8,191 bases of DNA from Candidatus Omnitrophota bacterium (GTDB lineage: Bacteria; Omnitrophota; Gorgyraeia; Gygaellales; Profunditerraquicolaceae): assembly GCA_028717985.1 (NCBI GenBank), contig JAQUMS010000038.1:1-8191 (forward strand). The letters are read 5' to 3'. Within the stretch, counting starts at the first letter, position 1, and each line of letters opens with the position of its first letter. A program made the translations under genes and the position numbers. Under the pieces are notes generated by a model. It saw only the letters and a program-made list of their open reading frames with translations, did not search any database and was not told where the DNA came from. This document shows, piece after piece, positions 1 through 5,414 of this stretch.

Positions 1-193
1 TATCAAGCCCCAGAAACGAATCAAACAATTTCGTACACCTGCCTATAAGAATAATCAAAACACCGGTGGCCATAGGGTCAAGTGTCCCCGCATGCCCCAC
101 TTGTTTTATATGAAATTGCCGGCGGACATAATCAACGACGTCATGCGACGTAATACCTTTGGGTTTATTGACAACTAAAATTCCGTCTTTCAT
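1..193 (-). CDS. truB: tRNA pseudouridine(55) synthase TruB (partial, N-terminal 64 residues)
   Basis: TruB isomerises uridine 55 to pseudouridine in the T-loop of tRNAs in the cytoplasm. Reading the minus strand from the ATG at 193 gives a protein starting MKDGILVVNKPKGITSHDVV, the canonical TruB N-terminus. It is followed around residues 39-45 by the motif GHAGTLDP, which contains the catalytic aspartate, and then by an ATGVL segment. The rest lies beyond the left edge, so only about a fifth of a typical 230-300-residue enzyme is visible. I see no Shine-Dalgarno sequence ahead of this ATG. The upstream 20 bases are almost pure A/T, but the start is fixed by the family's N-terminal pattern. 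It follows hldD by 92 bases that contain an inverted-repeat element, so readthrough from hldD is possible but may be attenuated. The family call is near certain. Confidence 0.95.
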   Translation of the reverse strand, partial: MKDGILVVNKPKGITSHDVVDYVRRQFHIKQVGHAGTLDPMATGVLIILIGRCTKLFDSFLGLD

Positions 194-213
194 AATAGTA
201 TTTTATATATTAC

Positions 214-288
214 AGGTCATAGCTCATAGGTCTTAGCTCATAGGAAAAACTATCATTTCGCTTATTATGACCTATCAGCTATGACCTA
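214..288. repeat. Heptad-repeat inverted element R1 (hairpin between hldD and truB)
   Basis: Two 19-base arms (214-232 and 269-287) are complementary at 18 of 19 positions, with one C-C mismatch, around a 36-base loop. Both arms and part of the loop are built from 7-base units of the form AGSTCWT on the plus strand (AGGTCAT, AGCTCAT, AGGTCTT, AGCTCAT) and their complements on the right side. The right arm overlaps the hldD stop codon: the TAG at 288-286 is part of a repeat unit. There is no T-run, so it is not a textbook intrinsic terminator, but a folded transcript could still mark or protect the hldD 3' end. A related element (R2) lies at 2327-2412. Confidence 0.75.
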
Positions 289-1254
289 AATATATTTCTG
301 TTCTTTCAAATAACCCGCATAATCCTTTACCGCGTCCTCAAGAGAAAGGAATTTGTGCATGCATCCTGCTTTGCGTAATTTGGAAAGGTCAGCCTCAGTA
401 AAATACTGGTATTTCTTCTGTAATACGGGAGGCATTTCGATATATTCTATGCGCGGTTCTTTATCCAAAGCGGAGAATAAAGCGCGGGAGACATCATTCC
501 ACGAGCGGGCTTTTCCGCTCCCCAGGTTAAAGATACCCTTTTTCCCCGGATGTCTAATAAAATAATCCACCACTTCAATCGCGTCTTTGACATAAACGAA
601 ATCACGTTTTTGTTCACCATCGCCGTAACGCGGGTCATACGATTTAAAAAGCCGCATCGGTTCTCCCGCCGCTACACGGTCAAAAACTTTCGCGATCACG
701 CTCCGCATTTCACCTTTATGATATTCATTCGGGCCGAAAACGTTGAAAAATTTAAACCCGGTAACTTTACGGGAGAGACCATTCTGAAGCACCCAAAGAT
801 CAAATGCGTGTTTTGAAAAACCATACATATTCAACGGCTTCAGGGTAACGGTCCGTGAATCATCATCACTATATCCCAGTTCCCCATTACCGTATGTCGC
901 CGCCGACGACGCGTACAAAAAAGGAATCTTCTTTCTCAAAGCCCACACGGCAAGTGTTTTCGTATAGCAGTAATTATTTTCCATAAGATACGACGCGTCC
1001 GGCTCCGTGGTTGAAGAACACGCGCCAAAGTGAATAACCATATCAATACCGGAGCTGATTTTATTCCCTGAAACAGCTTCCAGGAACGCTCCTTTATCGA
1101 TAAAATCATCAATTTTTTTCCCCACAAGGTTCTTCCATTTTTCCGATTTGCCGAGATGATCGACCACAATGATATCGTTTACTCCCTTACTATTAAGTTT
1201 TCCAAGAAGACAGCTTCCTATGAAACCAGCTCCTCCCGTAAGAATTATTTTCAT
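286..1254 (-). CDS. hldD: ADP-L-glycero-D-manno-heptose 6-epimerase HldD
   Basis: HldD epimerises ADP-D-glycero-D-manno-heptose at C6 to the L,D form used to build the heptose region of the lipopolysaccharide inner core. It is cytoplasmic and binds NADP. The 322-residue protein is an extended short-chain dehydrogenase/reductase. It has the Rossmann glycine motif GGAGFIG at residues 7-13, the HldD-typical GACSSTTE around 77-84, SSAATYG at 116-122 carrying the catalytic serine/threonine, and YGFSK at 144-148 with the Tyr-Lys pair. Near the middle come FNVFGPNEYHKG and KRDFVYVKD. E. coli HldD is about 310 residues, so this is full length. The ATG is preceded by GAAAGGG six bases upstream and by a sigma70-like promoter. 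The stop codon sits inside repeat element R1. No other LPS gene is visible nearby. Confidence is high, because generic NAD-dependent epimerases lack the ACSSTTE and NEYHKG combination. Confidence 0.95.
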   Translation of the reverse strand: MKIILTGGAGFIGSCLLGKLNSKGVNDIIVVDHLGKSEKWKNLVGKKIDDFIDKGAFLEAVSGNKISSGIDMVIHFGACSSTTEPDASYLMENNYCYTKTLAVWALRKKIPFLYASSAATYGNGELGYSDDDSRTVTLKPLNMYGFSKHAFDLWVLQNGLSRKVTGFKFFNVFGPNEYHKGEMRSVIAKVFDRVAAGEPMRLFKSYDPRYGDGEQKRDFVYVKDAIEVVDYFIRHPGKKGIFNLGSGKARSWNDVSRALFSALDKEPRIEYIEMPPVLQKKYQYFTEADLSKLRKAGCMHKFLSLEDAVKDYAGYLKEQKYI

Positions 1255-1305
1255 GGCGCGCCCTTTCTGTACAACAATCTGTTTTAAACATTAGTTCCAT
1301 CTTTT

Positions 1306-1334
1306 ATATTAAATTTAAAAACCCCGCAAGTCAA
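1306..1334 (-). promoter_or_regulatory. Sigma70-type promoter for hldD
   Basis: On the minus strand a -35 box TTGACT (1334-1329) and a -10 box TAATAT (1311-1306) are separated by exactly 17 bases. This predicts transcription starting near 1299 and a leader of about 45 bases before the hldD ATG at 1254. The spacing and both boxes are close to consensus. No competing promoter was seen closer to the gene. Confidence 0.7.
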
Positions 1335-1400
1335 TACTATTTGTAGCATGATCATCAGGAAATATAAAATACGCGCGTCGAAAAAAATGAAACCGGGAAC

Positions 1401-1452
1401 TTTTAGGCATATAAGGTTTTCACAAATCTTTTCATCGTGGAATTGCCTAAAA
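1401..1452. promoter_or_regulatory. 9-bp inverted repeat upstream of the cheR promoter (possible operator)
   Basis: TTTTAGGCA at 1401-1409 and its exact complement TGCCTAAAA at 1444-1452 flank 34 bases. The right half ends 14 bases upstream of the cheR -35 box, which is a plausible position for an activator or for looping half-sites. It lies about 70 bases upstream of the hldD -35 box. No known regulator site is recognised, and a 9-bp repeat in AT-rich DNA can arise by chance. Confidence 0.35.
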
Positions 1453-1466
1453 AAAGTATATTTTTC

Positions 1467-1494
1467 TTGCCCGGCATCTGTTTTATGATACAAT
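1467..1494 (+). promoter_or_regulatory. Extended -10 promoter for cheR
   Basis: TTGCCC (1467-1472) and TACAAT (1489-1494) are separated by 16 bases. The -10 box is directly preceded by TGA, giving the extended -10 pattern TGN. Transcription would start near 1501, leaving a leader of about 25 bases to the ATG at 1526. The leader carries no Shine-Dalgarno sequence. Confidence 0.6.
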
Positions 1495-1525
1495 ACGATT
1501 ACATTATAACTCACAATCAAAACCT

Positions 1526-2326
1526 ATGGACGACCTCTTAAATTTCATAAAAAAAATTGCTTCTATAAAAGGGCTTGATTTCCGCCGCTGCCAGCAGGAT
1601 AAACTGAAGGATGCGCTTGAAGAACGGATGAATGATCTGAATATCCGCTCCTACGAAGCCTACCTGGTAATACTTGAAAAGTTCCCTGCCGAATATAACC
1701 GATTATTTGAGGCGTTGGGATTAAGTTCCGCCGAATTTTTCCGCGACCCGCAAATCTGGGTAACTATTCAATATCTATTGGAAAGCCTTATCCGGGCGAA
1801 ACAATCCGCGAACGATACATCAATCCGTATCTGGTCGGCGGGATGCGGGACTGCGGAAGAACCGTTTTCCGTGTCAATCCTTTTACAGGAAATTCTTGAT
1901 AAAAAAATTGATTCTTTTAATATAGAAATCATCGGTACCGATATTAATGATGATTGCATAAAATTCGTAAGAAAACCCGCCTACGCCCCCGCGCAGTTAA
2001 AAAACATTACCAAACCACTCCTGGTCAAGTATTTTTCCCTTAAAAACCAGCTTTTCGAGCCCAAAGACACTATCAAAAAAATGGTGGAGTTCAAATTGCT
2101 GGATCTGACTACCGATGATGTCATAAAAGATATCGACCTGATCATATGCCGGAACGTATTCCTGTATTTTGATAAAAAAATACAAAAAATACTTTTGCAT
2201 AAGTTTCACCGCTCTCTTCGCCCGCACGGCTATCTGCTTCTGGGAAAAGTCGAAATCAGTGTTGAAGAAGAAACCCACGCCTTCAAAGAAATCGACTCCA
2301 ACGCAAGAATATATCAGAGGATATAA
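1526..2326 (+). CDS. cheR: CheR-type S-adenosylmethionine-dependent protein-glutamate methyltransferase
   Basis: CheR enzymes transfer a methyl group from S-adenosylmethionine to glutamates of chemoreceptors in chemotaxis-like signalling. The 266-residue protein has the two-part CheR layout. A helical N-terminal domain (about 1-80) ends in SAEFFRDP at 68-75, followed by a Rossmann methyltransferase domain. That domain shows WSAGCGTAEEPFS (103-115), the acidic SAM-binding GTDIN (137-141), DLIICRNVFLYFD (204-216) and HGYLLLGKVE near 234-243. The length matches stand-alone CheR. In motif I the usual form is GCSTGEEP; here the glycine is alanine (GCGTAEEP), a mild departure at the SAM loop. No receptor, cheB, cheA or cheW is in the window, so this is an orphan copy whose substrate cannot be inferred. 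There is no Shine-Dalgarno before the ATG, but the N-terminus fits the family and no alternative start is close. It converges on hydF with repeat R2 between. Confidence 0.88.
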   Translation: MDDLLNFIKKIASIKGLDFRRCQQDKLKDALEERMNDLNIRSYEAYLVILEKFPAEYNRLFEALGLSSAEFFRDPQIWVTIQYLLESLIRAKQSANDTSIRIWSAGCGTAEEPFSVSILLQEILDKKIDSFNIEIIGTDINDDCIKFVRKPAYAPAQLKNITKPLLVKYFSLKNQLFEPKDTIKKMVEFKLLDLTTDDVIKDIDLIICRNVFLYFDKKIQKILLHKFHRSLRPHGYLLLGKVEISVEEETHAFKEIDSNARIYQRI

Positions 2327-2412
2327 TTAGTCTCAGCAAAGTTCTTAGTTCTTGGCTCTTAGAGAAATATTAGTGCTTTTACTAAGAGCTAAGACCAAAA
2401 AGCTAAGAGCTA
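2327..2412. repeat. Heptad-repeat inverted element R2 between convergent cheR and hydF
   Basis: This fills the whole space between the cheR stop and the hydF stop. The best stem is CTTGGCTCTTAG (2351-2362) with CTAAGAGCTAAG (2382-2393): 12 pairs including one G-U, with a 19-base loop. The sequence is made of 7-base units. On the minus strand the right side reads TAGCTCT, TAGCTTT, TTGGTCT, TAGCTCT, and the left side reads TCTAAGA, GCCAAGA, ACTAAGA. The first TAG on the minus strand is the hydF stop codon. It is the same type as R1 (shared pattern TAGSTCW), though the sequences have diverged. Between convergent genes it could act as a bidirectional 3'-end structure. Confidence 0.75.
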
Positions 2413-3654
2413 TATCGTGCATTTCTTCGGAAGTAATTCACGCGCAGCGGGAAACGGCGATAAAGTCCTGGACAAAACACCCTGAAGCAATGAAACGCAC
2501 ACGCCATAATTGGTAATCGCTATCCCGGCCTCACGCGCCTTTTCTATCCGCGCAAGCATTTCCCTCCGCGTCAGCATACAGCCCCCGCAATGAACAATCA
2601 GCGCGTATTCTTTTAAATTCTCAGGATAATCTCTTCCGGAACAAATATCTATTGTCACGTCAAATCCCGCATACTGACGCAGCCATCGGGGAATTTTCAC
2701 TCTCCCGATATCATCTTCAATAGCGTGATGGCTGCACGCTTCGGCAATAAGGATTTTATCTCCGGGTTTCAGTTTATCTATACGCATAGCTCCCCGTACC
2801 GATTCCATCAAATCCCCTTTATACCGGGAAAAAAGCATGGAGAAAGTCGTACATTTAACATCTGCGGGTGTGTCGGCGATCATTTTAAGGACAACCTGAG
2901 AATCACATACCACCAGGTCGGGATGGTTTTTAAGGTTACGCAGGACATGTGCATATTCCCGTTCTTTAACAACCAGGACGCCCGCGTCATTATCAAGCGC
3001 GTCACGGATAGTTTGAACCTGAGGAAGAATAAGCCGGCCTTTGGGAGCCTGCAAATCAATGGGTACAATTAATACCGCGATTCCCCCGGGAGGCAGTAAA
3101 TCACCTATCAGCGGAGGAGAATGTAAAAACTCATCGGGAGCGGACGCGAGTAAAAATTGTTTTAACGTATTCACATATTCATCGCGGTTTTCATAGGAAA
3201 TGCTGGAACACAGAAGTATTTTCGCAGCTTTATGTTTGAGCGTTTCGAGAAAAAGCTCTTCGACGGGCATACTATCGATTTTATTAACCACAATGATATA
3301 CGGGATTGAACGCTTCCCCGCTTCTGCGAGAATATAATCCTCGTATTCAGTCCATACCCCCGGCTCTACAATTAAAACAATAACATCCGACCTATCAAAA
3401 ATTTTTTTCGTCTTCCCTATCCTCTGTTCGGCAAGCACCGATATATCATTTATGCCGGCGGTATCAAGAAATACAACAGGCCCTACCGGCAGAAGTTCCA
3501 TTGTTTTTTCAACGACATCGGTAGTGGTCCCCGCAACCGGAGAAGTAATAGCCACATCCTGTCCGGCAATAAGGTTGAGAAAACTCGATTTCCCGACATT
3601 GGTACGCCCGAAAATTCCTATGTGCAGACGTAAAGACTTAGGTGTTTTCTTCAT
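2410..3654 (-). CDS. hydF: [FeFe]-hydrogenase H-cluster maturation GTPase HydF
   Basis: HydF is the GTP-binding scaffold that carries the diiron subcluster precursor and delivers it to apo-HydA. From the chosen ATG the protein has 414 residues in three parts. An Era-like GTPase domain has the P-loop GRTNVGKSS (16-24), SPVAGTTTD, DTAG (64-67) and NKID (124-127). A dimerisation region follows, then a C-terminal iron-sulfur domain with CSH at 307-309 and HCGGC at 355-359. That domain corresponds to the family's CxH...HCxxC cluster-binding motif. The length is normal. A GTG six bases upstream (3660) would add two residues, but it overlaps the Shine-Dalgarno GGAG (3663-3660). The ATG at 3654 sits five bases behind that site and is preferred. 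The gene overlaps the 3' end of aspA by 17 bases, suggesting translational coupling. Its TAG stop belongs to repeat R2. HydE and HydG are not visible and must be elsewhere. Confidence 0.96.
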   Translation of the reverse strand: MKKTPKSLRLHIGIFGRTNVGKSSFLNLIAGQDVAITSPVAGTTTDVVEKTMELLPVGPVVFLDTAGINDISVLAEQRIGKTKKIFDRSDVIVLIVEPGVWTEYEDYILAEAGKRSIPYIIVVNKIDSMPVEELFLETLKHKAAKILLCSSISYENRDEYVNTLKQFLLASAPDEFLHSPPLIGDLLPPGGIAVLIVPIDLQAPKGRLILPQVQTIRDALDNDAGVLVVKEREYAHVLRNLKNHPDLVVCDSQVVLKMIADTPADVKCTTFSMLFSRYKGDLMESVRGAMRIDKLKPGDKILIAEACSHHAIEDDIGRVKIPRWLRQYAGFDVTIDICSGRDYPENLKEYALIVHCGGCMLTRREMLARIEKAREAGIAITNYGVCVSLLQGVLSRTLSPFPAARELLPKKCTI

Positions 3655-5029
3655 CGTCACTCCGGTATCCCAATGATGTCAGATTAAAAGGAGAAAAAAT
3701 CTCATCTACACGTTTCTCCCCTATTTTCCGTATCAGAAATCCTCTCACGTCCGTTTCCTTTAAAAGCATGAATTCTTTGACCAGTTCTTCTGTTTTCGCA
3801 TAACCGATAACGGGAACCAAAGCGGTCATAAGCGCCATACTCGTATCACAATGCGAACGGCAAACCTGTTCATCCCCTCCAATAAGGTTTACATTTTTTT
3901 CAAAAAGAGGCGTGACATTCACGAGAAGATCAAGGGATTCCATCATAGCATGAGCGAGAAGAGGCATGAATTCGTTTATCTGAAACGTACTCCGGGAACA
4001 CGCTTCCGAAACAAGAAAGTCGTTCGCCATAACTTTCAACGCCGCCTGCATAACGGCCTCAGCCATAACCGGATTTATTTTCCCGGGCATAATCGAAGAC
4101 CCCGGTTGAAGGGGAGAAAAATTGATTTCTCCAAATAAATTAAGCACCCGTAAATCATTGGCGATTTTAAGCGCGCTTGCCGCATGCGCTTTCAGTATCC
4201 CTGAAGTTTCAACAAAACAATCCATATTGGCGGTCGCATCCAGAACATTCTCTGAACGGGATAAACCTAACCCTGAAATTTCCCTCAGTTTTTCGATAAC
4301 AAGAAAAATATAACTCCTCGGTGCCGTCAATCCGGTACCTACCGCCGTCCCTCCTATATTAACCACCCGTAATCGCTCCTCACATTTAAACGTGCGCCAT
4401 CGGTCCCGCGCGATAGCTTCGGCAAAAGCGCCGAATTCAGCTCCCAGCGTTATAGGAACTGCGTCTTGAAGTTCAGTCCTCCCTATCGTAACAATCCGGC
4501 TGAACTCTTTTTCTTTTCTCTGGAACGCCCCTTGAAGAGAAGCAAGACATCCGCTCAAATCTCTAAGACGTAAAATACACGCTATTTTCACAGCCGTTGG
4601 AAAAACGTCATTCGTGGATTGATGGAGATTCACATGCTCAATCGGATGAATTAACTGATACTCTCCTTTACGCAAACCGGAAATCTCCAACGCCCTGTTG
4701 GCAATAACTTCATTAATATTCATATTTACGGAAGTTCCCGCTCCTCCCTGTAAAGCATCAACAGGGAATTGCGTATCCAGCCCGCCTTCAAAGATTTCAT
4801 CACATGCCCGAGAGATAGCACGGGCCTTTTCCTGGGACAAAAACTTCAATTCCGAGTTGGCAAGACAGCACGCTTTCTTGACCATAGCCAGCGCTTTGAT
4901 CAATCCGGGATTCACTGGTATCCCGCTTATAGGAAAATTACGTATCGCCCGTAAAGTCTGAATTCCCCAATATGCATCGACTGGAATATATTCCTCACCA
5001 AGCAAATCTTTTTCAATCCTGTAATCCAT
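3638..5029 (-). CDS. aspA: Aspartate ammonia-lyase (aspartase)
   Basis: Aspartase reversibly splits L-aspartate into fumarate and ammonia as a cytoplasmic homotetramer. The 463-residue protein begins MDYRIEKDLLGEEYIPVDAYWG, the usual aspartase N-terminus. It contains GGAGTSVNMNINEVIANRALE (95-115), HQSTND (136-141), GRTELQDAVP (183-192) and the superfamily signature GSSIMPGKINP (310-320), whose first serine (311) is the expected catalytic base. LLGE and YWGIQTLRAIRNFPISG favour aspartase over fumarase, which normally begins differently. AAGGAG lies 11 bases upstream of the ATG, a slightly long spacing. It overlaps hydF by 17 bases and follows hydA after a structured 385-bp gap. aspA genes are known to occur within hyd maturation clusters. 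A role in supplying ammonia for the azadithiolate bridge of the H-cluster is plausible, but the sequence does not show it. Ordinary fumarate or nitrogen metabolism is the alternative. Confidence 0.93.
   Translation of the reverse strand: MDYRIEKDLLGEEYIPVDAYWGIQTLRAIRNFPISGIPVNPGLIKALAMVKKACCLANSELKFLSQEKARAISRACDEIFEGGLDTQFPVDALQGGAGTSVNMNINEVIANRALEISGLRKGEYQLIHPIEHVNLHQSTNDVFPTAVKIACILRLRDLSGCLASLQGAFQRKEKEFSRIVTIGRTELQDAVPITLGAEFGAFAEAIARDRWRTFKCEERLRVVNIGGTAVGTGLTAPRSYIFLVIEKLREISGLGLSRSENVLDATANMDCFVETSGILKAHAASALKIANDLRVLNLFGEINFSPLQPGSSIMPGKINPVMAEAVMQAALKVMANDFLVSEACSRSTFQINEFMPLLAHAMMESLDLLVNVTPLFEKNVNLIGGDEQVCRSHCDTSMALMTALVPVIGYAKTEELVKEFMLLKETDVRGFLIRKIGEKRVDEIFSPFNLTSLGYRSDDEENT
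3660..3665 (-). promoter_or_regulatory. Shine-Dalgarno site deciding the hydF start
   Basis: CCGGAG on the minus strand, inside the aspA coding region, lies five bases before the ATG at 3654. It shares a base with the competing GTG at 3660, which rules that GTG out as the likely start. Confidence 0.7.
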
Positions 5030-5060
5030 AAATATAGATGCTCCTTAAAAAACGTTGTCT

Positions 5061-5305
5061 GTGTTTACACCTGGCCCCAAATGAATTGGGCCAGTGTGCA
5101 CTTGTGTTTACACCCGGCCTAAAGTTCACCTTGGCATAAAGGACTGCCAAGTGCATCTTCTCTAAGATGGAATTGGGCCAGTAGGCACATGCCATACACT
5201 TGCCTTCCTTTAAGGCAAGGTGTGTGTATCATACAGATGATACACCGATCCATTCCTTTAGGATCGGGTGTTGCCCACCCCCAACCTATAAGGTAAAGGT
5301 TGGGG
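5061..5305. other. Array of consecutive short hairpins in the hydA-aspA gap
   Basis: About 245 bases are almost entirely made of back-to-back inverted repeats. Plus-strand coordinates are: GTGTTTACAC (5061-5070 and again 5104-5113); a CTGGCC/GGCCAG stem (5068-5096); a TTGGCA/TGCCAA stem (5127-5153); CATCTT-CTCT-AAGATG (5154-5169); GGCA/TGCC (5181-5197); TTGCCTT/AAGGCAA (5197-5222); GTGTATCAT/ATGATACAC (5224-5245); CGATCC/GGATCG (5243-5270); and CCCCAACCT/AGGTTGGGG (5279-5305). Four of them are closed by CAC on the 5' side and GTG on the 3' side, with one unpaired C or G at the clamp. The stems differ from one another, so these are not copies of one repeat. I recognise no known RNA family, tRNA or riboswitch. 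It would lie in the aspA leader if transcribed with the operon. Confidence 0.7.
5083..5182 (+). repeat. 13-bp direct repeat within the hairpin array
   Basis: GAATTGGGCCAGT occurs exactly at 5083-5095 and at 5170-5182. The first copy forms the 3' side of the CTGGCC hairpin. The second has a degenerate partner at 5116-5127 (GGCC followed by a TTC end), which would enclose two smaller hairpins in a branched fold. Confidence 0.7.
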
Positions 5306-5321
5306 TATTACACGTGTAATA
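5306..5321. promoter_or_regulatory. Perfect 16-bp palindrome (possible operator)
   Basis: TATTACACGTGTAATA is a perfect palindrome directly after the T-run of the hydA terminator and upstream of aspA. Its core fits TACANNTGTA, the pattern bound by the BlaI/MecI/CopY repressor family, but no such regulator gene is visible and the match is short. It may instead be part of the neighbouring RNA structures. Confidence 0.4.
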
Positions 5322-5351
5322 AAAAAACCTATCCTGCGTAAGGATAGGTTT
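5321..5351 (-). terminator. Intrinsic terminator downstream of hydA
   Basis: On the minus strand an 11-bp perfect stem (5351-5341 with 5335-5325) closes a 5-base loop and is followed by seven Ts (5327-5321, overlapping the stem base by three). It begins about 63 bases after the hydA stop codon. The stem also overlaps a segment that can pair with an upstream copy at 5383-5396, so termination could be conditional. On the plus strand the stem is followed only by a weak run of Ts. Confidence 0.85.
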
Positions 5352-5396
5352 TAATCTTTCCCCTTGGCTTTAGAGTTTTCACTCCTTACCGCAGGA
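5332..5396 (-). promoter_or_regulatory. Candidate antiterminator pairing (attenuator) between hydA and aspA
   Basis: On the minus strand TCCTGCGGTAAGGA (5396-5383) is complementary to TCCTTACGCAGGA (5344-5332) over 13 pairs with one bulged G. The second segment is the loop and inner stem of the hydA terminator, so the two folds exclude each other. A small GAGT-GAAA-ACTC hairpin with a GNRA loop (5384-5373) overlaps the upstream strand. The arrangement resembles a transcription attenuator controlling aspA-hydF. No ligand or leader peptide is recognised. Confidence 0.45.
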
Positions 5397-5414
5397 CACG
5401 TGAAATGAATTCTA

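Noticed and set aside
353..816. Plus-strand open frames opposite hldD
   Set aside because: They are antisense shadows of a well-supported gene, with no family resemblance in their translations.
1284..1520. 78-codon minus-strand open frame in the hldD-cheR gap with a hydrophobic stretch
   Set aside because: It starts at TTG without a ribosome site and covers both divergent promoters and the inverted repeat. It is better explained as AT-rich intergenic sequence.
5013..5195. 60-codon minus-strand open frame running through the hairpin array into aspA
   Set aside because: It consists of the inverted and direct repeats (WPNS appears twice because of the 13-bp repeat), overlaps the aspA start in another frame, and has no convincing Shine-Dalgarno.
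5061..5305. CRISPR array
   Set aside because: The hairpin stems differ in sequence and length and there are no uniform repeats or spacers.
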